This document shows positions 7,521 through 14,780 of a stretch of 64,000 nucleotides of DNA, piece by piece. Within the stretch, counting starts at the first letter, position 1; every line of letters starts with the position of its first letter. A program made the translations under genes and the position numbers. The DNA is from Azospirillum rugosum. GTDB lineage: Bacteria; Pseudomonadota; Alphaproteobacteria; Azospirillales; Azospirillaceae. Under the pieces are notes generated by a model. The model ran no database searches and was not told the DNA's origin. It saw nothing but the letters and a program-made list of their open reading frames with translations. Where the stretch lies: positions 124,001 through 188,000 of the forward strand of contig NZ_JAGINP010000001.1 in assembly GCF_017876155.1 (NCBI RefSeq), in the 5' to 3' direction.

Positions 7521-9218
7521 ATGACCGCCATCACCAACGACGACACGCCTTCCACCCGCAACGCCGTTCCCCCGACGGCCGCGGGTGGCGAGGCCGCCGC
7601 GCCCCGGCTTCCATCCCCCACCCCCGCGGGTCGGGACGCGGCGGCCCCTTCACAAGCGAATCCGCCTCCCGGTGCGGGAGCGTTCCGCAAGGTCACGGGC
7701 CGCGACTGGGCGGGATTCCTGTCCATGGTCGTCGGCATGTTCATGGCGATCCTGGACATCCAGATCGTCTCCAGCTCCCTGTCGGAGATCCAGGCGGGCC
7801 TCGCGGCCAGCGCCGACGAGATCTCGTGGGTGCAGACCTCCTACCTCATCGCCGAGGTGGTGATGATCCCGCTGTCCGGCATGCTGGCGCGGATCCTGTC
7901 CACCCGGGTGCTGTTCACCTTCGCCGCCGCCGGCTTTACGCTGACCAGCGTCGCCTGCGCCTTCACCTCCAGCATCGAATCGATGATCGTGTGGCGGGCG
8001 CTCCAGGGATTCATCGGCGGCGCCATGATCCCGACCGTCTTCGCCACCAGCTTCTCCCTGTTCCCGCCGGAAAAGCGGGCCGGCGTGTCGGTGATGATCG
8101 GGCTGGTCGCCACCATGGCGCCGACGCTGGGCCCCACGCTGGGCGGCTGGCTGACGCAGAGCTTCTCCTGGCACTGGCTGTTCCTGGCCAACGTCCTTCC
8201 GGGCATCGCCGTGACCTCGCTGGTCTGGACGTTGGTCGACGTGGACAAGCCGAACCCGGCGCTGCGCCGGGGCTTCGACTTCTTGGGCCTCGGCCTGATG
8301 GCCGCCTTCCTCGGCAGCCTGGAGTTCGTGGTGGAGGAGGGGCCGCGCCAGGACTGGTTCGAGGACGAGTATGTGGCGGCCTTCGCCGTCGTCGCGGCGG
8401 TGGCTTGCGTCGGCTTCTTCTGGCGGGTGCTGACCTACCGCAACCCGATCGTGGAGCTGCGCGCCTTCCTGGACCGCAACTTCGCCATCGGCTCGCTCTA
8501 CAGCTTCATCATCGGCATCGGGCTGTATGGTGCCGTGTACCTGCAGCCGCTGTTCCTGGCGCGGGTGCGCGGCTTCAACAGCCTGCAGATCGGCACGATC
8601 ATGTTCGTGACCGGCGCCTTCCAGTTCATGTCCGCCCCCATCGCCGGCGCCCTGTCGAAGAAGGTCGACCTGCGCGTCATGCTGGGGATGGGGCTGACGC
8701 TGTTCGGCACCGGCGTCTGGCTGAACGCGCAGCTGACCAACCAGTCCGGCTTCTGGGAGCTGTTCCTGCCGCAGGCGGTGCGCGGGCTGTCGCTGATGCT
8801 GTGTTTCATCCCCGTGAACACCATCGCGCTCGGCACACTGCCGCCGGAGCAGCTGAAGAACGCGTCCGGCCTCTACAACCTGATGCGCAACCTGGGCGGC
8901 GCCATCGGGTTGGCGGCGATCAACACGGTGCTGATCGACCGGCTGGCCCTGCACATGAACCGGCTGGGCGACAACCTGAACATGGCCCGCCCGCTGGTGC
9001 AGGACACCATCGACGGGCTGACCGCCAAGTTCGACGGCATGGTGCTCGACCCGCAGGGGGCGGCGATGAAGACGCTGGCCGGCATCGTGCAGCGCGAGGC
9101 ACTGGTCCTGACCTTCAACGACTGCCTGCTGCTGATGGCCGGGGTGTTCTTCTCCGCCCTGCTGCTGATGCCGCTGGTCCGGCGGCCGGGCGGCAAGCCT
9201 GCTGCCGCGGATCATTGA
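7521..9218 (+). CDS. DHA2-family MFS drug exporter (EmrB-like)
   Basis: A 565-residue, 14-helix major facilitator of the DHA2 group. About 65 Pro/Ala/Thr-rich residues precede the first helix, longer than usual. TM1 carries MAILDIQIVSSSLSEIQAG, where the Asp is the conserved DHA2 proton-coupling residue. WVQTSYLIAEVVMIPLSGML and the motif-C-like stretch ATMAPTLGPTLGGWLTQSFSWHWLF are diagnostic. The ATG at 7521 follows GGAGAGGGCGACC. It follows the adaptor by 38 bases and should export a hydrophobic toxic compound; the substrate is unknown. A 12-base-pair hairpin just after the stop probably ends the operon. Confidence 0.93.
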   Translation: MTAITNDDTPSTRNAVPPTAAGGEAAAPRLPSPTPAGRDAAAPSQANPPPGAGAFRKVTGRDWAGFLSMVVGMFMAILDIQIVSSSLSEIQAGLAASADEISWVQTSYLIAEVVMIPLSGMLARILSTRVLFTFAAAGFTLTSVACAFTSSIESMIVWRALQGFIGGAMIPTVFATSFSLFPPEKRAGVSVMIGLVATMAPTLGPTLGGWLTQSFSWHWLFLANVLPGIAVTSLVWTLVDVDKPNPALRRGFDFLGLGLMAAFLGSLEFVVEEGPRQDWFEDEYVAAFAVVAAVACVGFFWRVLTYRNPIVELRAFLDRNFAIGSLYSFIIGIGLYGAVYLQPLFLARVRGFNSLQIGTIMFVTGAFQFMSAPIAGALSKKVDLRVMLGMGLTLFGTGVWLNAQLTNQSGFWELFLPQAVRGLSLMLCFIPVNTIALGTLPPEQLKNASGLYNLMRNLGGAIGLAAINTVLIDRLALHMNRLGDNLNMARPLVQDTIDGLTAKFDGMVLDPQGAAMKTLAGIVQREALVLTFNDCLLLMAGVFFSALLLMPLVRRPGGKPAAADH

Positions 9219-9231
9219 ACCTTCGCGGTTG

Positions 9232-9267
9232 CGAACACGCGCCACGGTGACCCGGGGCGCGTGTTCG
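9232..9267 (+). terminator. Hairpin after the efflux operon, no U tract
   Basis: CGAACACGCGCC (9232-9243) pairs perfectly with GGCGCGTGTTCG (9256-9267) around a 12-base loop. It lies 14 bases after the exporter stop. There is no run of T, so it may need Rho or act mainly to stabilise the 3' end. Confidence 0.5.
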
Positions 9268-9311
9268 TGCTATAGGGCGGGCCTTCGCAATCAAAGAACC
9301 GCCCCGCCGCC

Positions 9312-9836
9312 ATGAGCAAGCGCCAGTACACCCGCGCCGAGGTCACGGAGCTGCTGTCCGCCCTGGAGCGGCAGTGCCGCGAGGCGTCGAAGCTTGCCCA
9401 GCGCGCCGAGCACGACGCCAGCAAGCACAGTTTCGGCGCCTACCGCGACTTCCGCGACAAGGTCGGGGAGTTCCAGGCGCTGGTCATCCTGATCGAGCAG
9501 CGGCTGCGCAACCTCGTGGACACGCGCTCCGACGACCTGCGCGACCAGTTCGAGCGGCTGGACACCGTCATGCTGGCCCTGCTGGTGCGCGCCAGCATGC
9601 GATTCTTCTTCGTGCTGTCGGCCAACCCGATCCTGCCCATGGGTGCGCGCGAGATCTTCGTGGCGGAGCTGCGCAGCCTGCACGACGCGCACGAGAAGCT
9701 GAAGCGGCCGAGCTACGCCGGCAAGCTGGGCACGGAGCTGGAGCGCGACCTGGAGACGGCCTCCCTGATCCTGGAGGAGATCATCGACAAGGCGCCGAGC
9801 CTGCTGAACTTCCGGGGTGGCGGCGGCGTCGTGTGA
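9312..9836 (+). CDS. Conserved-looking helical protein of unknown function
   Basis: A 174-residue soluble protein that I cannot assign. It is almost entirely helical and charged: residues 1-95 are rich in Glu, Arg and Lys (SKRQYTRAEVTELLSALERQCREASKLAQRAEHDASKH), then a mildly hydrophobic stretch (MLALLVRASMRFFFVLSANPILPMG) and another amphipathic helix set. No signal peptide or catalytic motif is visible. The ATG at 9312 fits the coding pattern of the frame. It stands alone, between the efflux operon and an autotransporter gene, and is followed by two GC-rich hairpins. Confidence 0.75.
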   Translation: MSKRQYTRAEVTELLSALERQCREASKLAQRAEHDASKHSFGAYRDFRDKVGEFQALVILIEQRLRNLVDTRSDDLRDQFERLDTVMLALLVRASMRFFFVLSANPILPMGAREIFVAELRSLHDAHEKLKRPSYAGKLGTELERDLETASLILEEIIDKAPSLLNFRGGGGVV

Positions 9837-9866
9837 GTGCCATCGGTAAAGGGCGCTCATGAAAAA

Positions 9867-9956
9867 CGGGCGGCCCCGCCGTTGCGGCGCCGCCCGGTGC
9901 AGTTTCGAGGTCTTGCCTCCTCCACGGGGCCGCTCCATGCAAGCGCGGCCCCGTGG
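9867..9956 (+). terminator. Two consecutive GC-rich hairpins
   Basis: CGGGCGGC (9867-9874) pairs with GCCGCCCG (9889-9896). CCACGGGGCCGC (9922-9933) pairs perfectly with GCGGCCCCGTGG (9945-9956). They occupy the 260-base gap between the helical protein and the autotransporter gene and have no T tract. Terminator function is likely but unproven. Confidence 0.5.
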
Positions 9957-10096
9957 ATGACCCAAGAAAAACGACCTCTTGTTCCGATGAACGTGTCCGG
10001 AAGGCTTCTCATCCACGCGAAAAGGCGGTAACGCCCGCGACGACGCGCCACGACGGCGCCCGGCGCTGTTTCCAGCGGGACAGCGGCGGAGGAATT

Positions 10097-11938
10097 ATGC
10101 GCGCGATTGGGATGGTGGCGGGAGTGGCGGCGCTGGCGGCGTTGCCGGGGGCGGCGGGGGCGGTGCCCTTCGACCGCACCTTCGTCTTCGGCGACAGCCT
10201 GTCCGACACCGGCCGCGTCTTTGAGCTGACGCAGGGCCTGATCCCGCAGAGCCCGCCCTATTTCGACGGCCGCTTCTCCAACGGCCCGATCTGGGTCGAG
10301 CGCTTCGCGCCGCTCGTCGGCGCCACGCCCAACCAGCAGAGCAACTACGCCTACGGCGGCGCGGAAACCGGGACGCTATCGCCATCCAACGTCCCCGGCG
10401 TGCTGGGGCAGGTCAGCCAGTTCGCCCTGACCGGGCCGGGCAACCGCGGCGGCGGCATCTTCACCGTCTGGGCGGGCGGCAACGACTATTTCAACGGCGT
10501 CAAGGCGGGGCAGGACCCGGCCCCGTTGATCGCGCAGACGGTGGGCAACATCTCCACGGCGGTGACGCGGCTGGCGGCGCTGGGCGGACGCACCTTCCTG
10601 GTGCCGAACCTGCCGGACCTCGGCAACATCCCCGACACGCGCGGCACCGACCGCGCGGCCCTGCTGAACCTCGTCACCGGGTCGCACAACGCGCAGCTCC
10701 AGCAGGCGATGAACGACCTGGAGACGCGGCTGGGCGTCAAGATCATCGTCGCCGACGTGAACGGGCTGTACCGGGCGGTGGCGGCCAACCCGGCCGCCTA
10801 CGGCTTTACCAACGCGCTGACGCCCTGCATTTCCGGCAACAAGGCCACCGGCGCCTGCGCGACCGACGCGCAGGTCGACCAGACCGTCTATTGGGACGAG
10901 ATCCACCCGACCCGCGCCGCGCACCTGCTGATCGCGCAATACATGCAGGGCGCCGTCCTGGCGCTGAACGACGCAGCGGAGACGGTGGCGATGCAACCGG
11001 AACTGGCCTTTGACATCTCACGCGGCTGGCACCGCGCGCTGCTCGGCTCCGTGACCGGCACGGCGCTGGGGACGGCGGCCGGATCGCGGGTGGAGAAGAT
11101 GGGGGACGGGCCGCTGTCCGCCTTCCTGATCGGCGACGCCTCCTGGGGGCGGCTCGCCGGCAATTCGGAACAGGCGGGGTTCCGCTACGACACCCAGGTC
11201 GGCGGGGTCGGGGCGCAATACACGATCAACCCGTCGACGCGCGTCGGCCTGTCGGTCGGCGGCGCCCGCGGGCACGCGACCCTGGACAAGGGGGAAGGGG
11301 AGGTCGGCGTCACCAGCACCATCATCGGCCTGCACGCGATCACCGAGGCGCAGGGCTTCTCCCTCGCCATACTCGGCAGCGTCTCCTTCGACCATTACGG
11401 CGACATCGACCGCAACACGGGCTTCGCGGTCTTCCCGGTCGCGTCGGCGGAGACCGACGGACAGACCTATGGATTCTCGGTCGCCGGCGGCTACACCGCG
11501 CAGGTCGGGCGCTTCGCCGTCGGGCCGCGGCTCGGGCTGCGCTATCTCTACTCGGAGATCGACGGCTACGGCGAGACTGGGGCCGGGCCGCTGTCGCTGC
11601 GCACCGAGCGGCAGAGCGCCCGGTCGGTCGCCAGCAGCGTCGGGGCGGAGGCCTCCACGAGCTTCACCATCGGGCAGGCGGTGCTGGAGCCGAGCCTCGC
11701 GCTCGCCTGGGAGCACGAGTTCGCCGACGACCCGCGCACGGTGACGGTGATCCTTCCCGGCGGCGCCTCCAACAGCGTGAACCCCAGCGGCATCGGGCGC
11801 GACGCGCTGGTGGTCGGCGCCGGCCTGTCGGCCAACATCGGGCAGGCGGTGACCGCCGCCGTCGGCTATCGGGCGGAGCTGTCGGGCGCGGACGGCCACA
11901 ACCACGCCTTCACCGCCCGCGTGGGCGTGCGGTTCTAG
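10097..11938 (+). CDS. GDSL esterase/lipase autotransporter (type Va secretion)
   Basis: A 613-residue protein with a Sec signal peptide (residues 1-22, cleavage after GAAGA), a GDSL/SGNH hydrolase passenger (about 25-300) and a C-terminal autotransporter beta-barrel (about 345-613) ending in RVGVRF, a terminal Phe as expected for Bam-assembled barrels. Catalytic Ser is in FVFGDSLSDTG (S34). The GGND block and the Asp-His pair in WDEIHPT (D267, H270) complete the active site. It resembles EstA/ApeE-type surface esterases that cleave short to medium acyl esters. The ATG at 10097 is preceded by GGAGGAATT. It is transcribed alone. Confidence 0.93.
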   Translation: MRAIGMVAGVAALAALPGAAGAVPFDRTFVFGDSLSDTGRVFELTQGLIPQSPPYFDGRFSNGPIWVERFAPLVGATPNQQSNYAYGGAETGTLSPSNVPGVLGQVSQFALTGPGNRGGGIFTVWAGGNDYFNGVKAGQDPAPLIAQTVGNISTAVTRLAALGGRTFLVPNLPDLGNIPDTRGTDRAALLNLVTGSHNAQLQQAMNDLETRLGVKIIVADVNGLYRAVAANPAAYGFTNALTPCISGNKATGACATDAQVDQTVYWDEIHPTRAAHLLIAQYMQGAVLALNDAAETVAMQPELAFDISRGWHRALLGSVTGTALGTAAGSRVEKMGDGPLSAFLIGDASWGRLAGNSEQAGFRYDTQVGGVGAQYTINPSTRVGLSVGGARGHATLDKGEGEVGVTSTIIGLHAITEAQGFSLAILGSVSFDHYGDIDRNTGFAVFPVASAETDGQTYGFSVAGGYTAQVGRFAVGPRLGLRYLYSEIDGYGETGAGPLSLRTERQSARSVASSVGAEASTSFTIGQAVLEPSLALAWEHEFADDPRTVTVILPGGASNSVNPSGIGRDALVVGAGLSANIGQAVTAAVGYRAELSGADGHNHAFTARVGVRF

Positions 11939-12089
11939 GCAGGACGCGCGTTCGTCCCGCGCCGCCGCATTTCTTTCGTGTGCCATCGGGTTTTCGTGCT
12001 GGCGTTGTTTTCACGCTCGTTGGACAATTGGCGGCGATGGGCATCCTCGCGGCCCGCCCGGCTGCACAAGAAAAACGGGAGGAGTTCTC

Positions 12090-12914
12090 ATGTCCTACAA
12101 GCACATTCTCGTGCATCTCGATTCCGGTCCACAGGTGGAGAAGCGGCTCGACGCGGCCGTCGCGCTGGCCAAGCGGCATGGCGCCTTTCTGCGCGGCCTG
12201 TTCGCGCAGCCGGACCGCAACTCGACCAGCATCATCGCCCGCCGGTCGAGCGACCATCTGGACCAGTCCGCCACCGCCAGCGAGGAGATGTTCCGCGCCA
12301 AGCTGCAGGCCGCCGGCCTCCAGGGCCATTGGCACGCGCTGTCGCACGGCGAGTACAACCACGTGATCCGCGAGACGATCATCTGGTCGCGCTTCGCCGA
12401 CATCACCGTGCTGGGCCAGTACGACCGCAGCGCCGGCGACGGCGCGGCGCCGGAGGAGCTGAACGAGCAGGTGGTGCTGAACTCCGGCCGTCCGGTGCTG
12501 GTGGTGCCCTACGCCGGCGTGTTCCCGACGATCGGCAAGCGCATCGCCGTCGCCTGGAACGCCGAGCGGGAGGCCGCCCGCGCGCTCGGCGACGCCATGC
12601 CGTTCCTGACGACGGCGAGCGAGGTGACCGTCATCACCGTGCTGACCCAGGCCGCGGCCGCCAACGTGTCCGACACCGAGCGCGTCGGCCTGCTGGAGCA
12701 TCTGGCCCTGCACGGCGTGAAGGCGGAGCAGACGCACTTCACCGTGTCCGACATCGGCGCCATGGACGCGCTGCTTGCCCGGACCATGGACGCCGGCGCC
12801 GACCTGCTGGTGATGGGCGCGCACGGCCATTACGGCTTCCCCTTCCTGCACCGCGGCGGCGGCACCCGCCACGTCCTGCGCACCAGCCCGGTGCCGTTGC
12901 TGCTGTCGCACTGA
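12090..12914 (+). CDS. Tandem-domain universal stress protein (UspA family)
   Basis: A 274-residue protein with two Usp domains in a row. The first (about 1-140) starts YKHILVHLDSG and ends GRPVLVVPYAG. The second (about 148-274) starts KRIAVAWNAEREAARAL and has the nucleotide-binding-type motif VMGAHGHYGFPFLHRGGGTRHVLRTSPVPLLL. The second domain keeps a G-x-x-G-type loop, suggesting ATP binding; the first looks degenerate. Start ATG 12090 follows GGGAGGAGTTCTC. It is monocistronic with a terminator after it. No EcfG-type promoter was found upstream. Confidence 0.9.
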   Translation: MSYKHILVHLDSGPQVEKRLDAAVALAKRHGAFLRGLFAQPDRNSTSIIARRSSDHLDQSATASEEMFRAKLQAAGLQGHWHALSHGEYNHVIRETIIWSRFADITVLGQYDRSAGDGAAPEELNEQVVLNSGRPVLVVPYAGVFPTIGKRIAVAWNAEREAARALGDAMPFLTTASEVTVITVLTQAAAANVSDTERVGLLEHLALHGVKAEQTHFTVSDIGAMDALLARTMDAGADLLVMGAHGHYGFPFLHRGGGTRHVLRTSPVPLLLSH

Positions 12915-12942
12915 GGCGGGGGCAATTTTTTACGGGGCAGAG

Positions 12943-12978
12943 CCCGGCCACGCGGCCCAAACGGCGTGACCGGGTTTT
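12943..12978 (+). terminator. Rho-independent terminator after the universal stress gene
   Basis: CCCGGCCACGC (12943-12953) pairs with GCGTGACCGGG (12964-12974) with one mismatch, followed by TTTT (12975-12978). Confidence 0.7.
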
Positions 12979-13024
12979 CGCTCCGCCGCTGGCGGGAACG
13001 CCGAACGACTGCTAGAGTTGAGCC

Positions 13025-13234
13025 ATGGCTGGATCCCTTCCCCACACCCCTGCGCCCATTCCCCGACAACCCGGATCGGCGGAGAAGCGGTCCGCCGTCG
13101 CACTTGGGCGCGCGGAAATCGCCGCTGGCCGGCGTATTCCGTTGGAAGAGGTCGAGGCTTGGATCGAGTCCTGGGACACATCGGACGAGCGCCCCATTCC
13201 CGAACCTTCCCTGGTGTCTAAGCCGCGTCCCTGA
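13025..13234 (+). CDS. Antitoxin-like small protein
   Basis: A 69-residue protein. The N-terminus is Pro-rich; residues 26-60 (ALGRAEIAAGRRIPLEEVEAWIESW...) resemble the 'grade-and-helix' segment common in antitoxins paired with ParE/RelE toxins. Its stop overlaps the toxin start by one base (TGATG), so translation is coupled. The call is from position, size and this motif; no DNA-binding fold can be assigned with confidence. Confidence 0.7.
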   Translation: MAGSLPHTPAPIPRQPGSAEKRSAVALGRAEIAAGRRIPLEEVEAWIESWDTSDERPIPEPSLVSKPRP

Positions 13235-13536
13235 TGGCCCGCCGCGTGTTCTTGTCCCCGGCCGCGACGCGGGACCTTGGCATCATCCGAGCGTGGCTTG
13301 GTCAACCCGGCGCCGGCCCGCGGGCCAAGGAGCGGGCGAGACGGATCGCCCGCGTTTTGCGCTCCCTCGCCGAAAGGCCGTTTCTGGGCCATCCGGGCGA
13401 CGAGCCGGGCACCCGGGAACTGGTGGTCGAACAGCACACGATCATCTATCAGGTCGAGAACGACACCGGACTGTTGCAGGAGGCGGGCGACGTCGACGTC
13501 CTGCGCGTCTGGATGCCGAGGCAAAATCGATCCTAG
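13234..13536 (+). CDS. RelE/ParE-type toxin
   Basis: A 100-residue basic protein of the ParE/RelE superfamily: LSPAATRDLGIIRAWLGQPGAGP, an Arg-rich helix (RAKERARRIARVLRSLAERPFLGHPG), the strand TRELVVEQHTIIYQVEND and the C-terminal DVDVLRVWMPRQNRS. The motif order matches ParE toxins. It is coupled to the upstream antitoxin by TGATG. It differs clearly from the other ParE-type toxin at 4952-5257, so the two are not recent copies. Confidence 0.82.
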   Translation: MARRVFLSPAATRDLGIIRAWLGQPGAGPRAKERARRIARVLRSLAERPFLGHPGDEPGTRELVVEQHTIIYQVENDTGLLQEAGDVDVLRVWMPRQNRS

Positions 13537-13572
13537 CGCTGCCTCGCCGCCCGCCTGTCCTGGAGACTGTGC

Positions 13573-13830
13573 ATGAGCTGGCTTCGCGTCTTCCTGATCG
13601 TCTGTCCCGTCCTGGTCGCCGTCGTGCTGGTCGGTGCCTGGGCGGCGCAGGGGTTCGACACCTTCGGCCTCAGCCTTCAGGGGCTGCTGGCGATGATCGC
13701 CGGGGCGGTGCTGACCAGCGCCGTCGCCATCGGGCTGATGGCGCTGGTCTTCCTCAGCAACCGCAGCGGCCATGACGACGACATCGGGCGGCCCGATCCG
13801 CCGGATGGGCATGGGGGCGGACATGGTTGA
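13573..13830 (+). CDS. Small two-helix membrane protein, unknown function
   Basis: An 85-residue protein with two hydrophobic helices (about 5-27 and 36-62), a short polar loop and a Gly/His/Asp-rich tail (SGHDDDIGRPDPPDGHGGGHG). I do not recognise a family. GGAGACTGTGC precedes the ATG at a usable distance. It starts 37 bases after the toxin gene and may be read from the same transcript. The tail could bind metal, but that is only suggested by composition. Confidence 0.65.
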   Translation: MSWLRVFLIVCPVLVAVVLVGAWAAQGFDTFGLSLQGLLAMIAGAVLTSAVAIGLMALVFLSNRSGHDDDIGRPDPPDGHGGGHG

Positions 13831-13898
13831 AATCTCAACGATTCCGCGACTCAAAAAGGCCACGCCTTCCTCTTCCGTCTGATGTCCGGACGGACAGC

Positions 13899-13924
13899 GG
13901 AACGCCCGACTTCCCAACGCCGTT
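13899..13924 (+). promoter_or_regulatory. EcfG-type (general stress sigma factor) promoter
   Basis: GGAAC at 13899-13903, a 17-base spacer, then CGTT at 13921-13924. This exactly fits the alphaproteobacterial general-stress consensus GGAAC-N16/17-CGTT recognised by EcfG/RpoE-like sigma factors. It is 100 bases upstream of the DUF2934 gene, which leads into hsp20 and lon on the same strand. Confidence 0.75.
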
Positions 13925-14023
13925 GCTAAGCCAACGAACGCGCCCCGGCCGTAACGCCGGGGATGCCGTGGCGCGCCATCGCGCTGCGGCCATCGGGCAA
14001 CAACGGGAAGGGACGCAGGCGCC

Positions 14024-14323
14024 ATGGACGAAAACCGCATCCGGCAGCGGGCTTACGAGATTTGGGAGCAGGAAGGGCGTCCGGAGGGCCGGCATGCGGA
14101 GAACTGGGAGCGGGCCTGCCGGGAACTCGGCAACGGCGACGCGGCGACCCAGGCAACGCCCCACCCGGAGGAAGCCATGGACGCCAACGTGGTGTCCGGG
14201 AGCGGGAACCTGGGGCGCGCCGCGGAAGGCATGATGGGGATCGAGAACGAACCGCAGGATGGCCGGCGAGGCGCGGAGGATCGCGCGCCCGGCGCCGCCG
14301 AGGAAGCCGGCGGCGGTGCCTGA
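14024..14323 (+). CDS. DUF2934-domain small protein
   Basis: A 99-residue soluble protein. Residues 4-32 (RIRQRAYEIWEQEGRPEGRHAENWERA) are the complete DUF2934 motif, a short helical domain of unknown function often found in stress-related loci of proteobacteria. The rest is low-complexity and rich in Gly, Ala and Glu. The EcfG-type promoter 100 bases upstream, and Hsp20 and Lon downstream, place it in a stress operon. Start ATG 14024 is the first codon of the motif-bearing frame. Confidence 0.85.
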   Translation: MDENRIRQRAYEIWEQEGRPEGRHAENWERACRELGNGDAATQATPHPEEAMDANVVSGSGNLGRAAEGMMGIENEPQDGRRGAEDRAPGAAEEAGGGA

Positions 14324-14361
14324 CCGTCCCCACGACGCTGACCCTTAGCCGAGGAGGTTCC

Positions 14362-14769
14362 ATGCCACCCCGCCGCGATCCCGGTTCCTTCATGTGGTCG
14401 GAGGCCGTCGAGCTGCTCGACCGTGCCGAGCGGCTGCACCGCCAGTTCTTCCGCCCGGCGCCACCGGGCTCCCGCCGGGCCTGCTGGACCCCGCCGGTCG
14501 ACGTCTACGAGACGGAGGACGCGGTGATGATCGTCGTGGCCCTTCCCGGCGTCGCGGCGGACCAGCTGGACATCGCCATCGAGGACGGGGTCCTGGTCGT
14601 CGCCGGCGAGCGGTCCCTGCCGCTCGGCCGGGATGGCATCATCCACCGGCTGGAAATCCCCCACGGCCGCTTCGAGCGGCGCATCGAACTGCCCGCCGGC
14701 GCTTTCCGCATGGGCCGACGCGACCTCGTCGCCGGCTGCCTGGTGCTGGCGCTTGACAAGATGGGTTGA
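14362..14769 (+). CDS. Hsp20-family small heat-shock protein
   Basis: A 135-residue alpha-crystallin-type holdase. A short N-terminal helix region (1-45) precedes the alpha-crystallin domain (about 46-135), opening with PPVDVYETEDAVMIVVALPGVAADQLDIAIEDGVLVVAGER and carrying HRLEIPHGRFERRIELP. The protein ends with the last strand (LVLALDKMG), so the usual C-terminal I-x-I extension, needed in many family members for oligomer assembly, is missing. Start ATG 14362 follows GAGGAGG. The lon gene begins 11 bases downstream, so client holding and degradation are encoded together. Confidence 0.9.
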   Translation: MPPRRDPGSFMWSEAVELLDRAERLHRQFFRPAPPGSRRACWTPPVDVYETEDAVMIVVALPGVAADQLDIAIEDGVLVVAGERSLPLGRDGIIHRLEIPHGRFERRIELPAGAFRMGRRDLVAGCLVLALDKMG

Positions 14770-14780
14770 AGGACAGACGC

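Noticed and set aside
12995..13019. GGAAC-N16-AGTT upstream of the second toxin-antitoxin pair, like an EcfG promoter
   Set aside because: The -10 is off consensus and only six bases from the ATG, which would leave almost no leader.
14766..14780. TTG at 14766 as the lon start, giving overlap with hsp20
   Set aside because: The ATG at 14781 has AAGGA at a suitable distance and needs no rare start codon.
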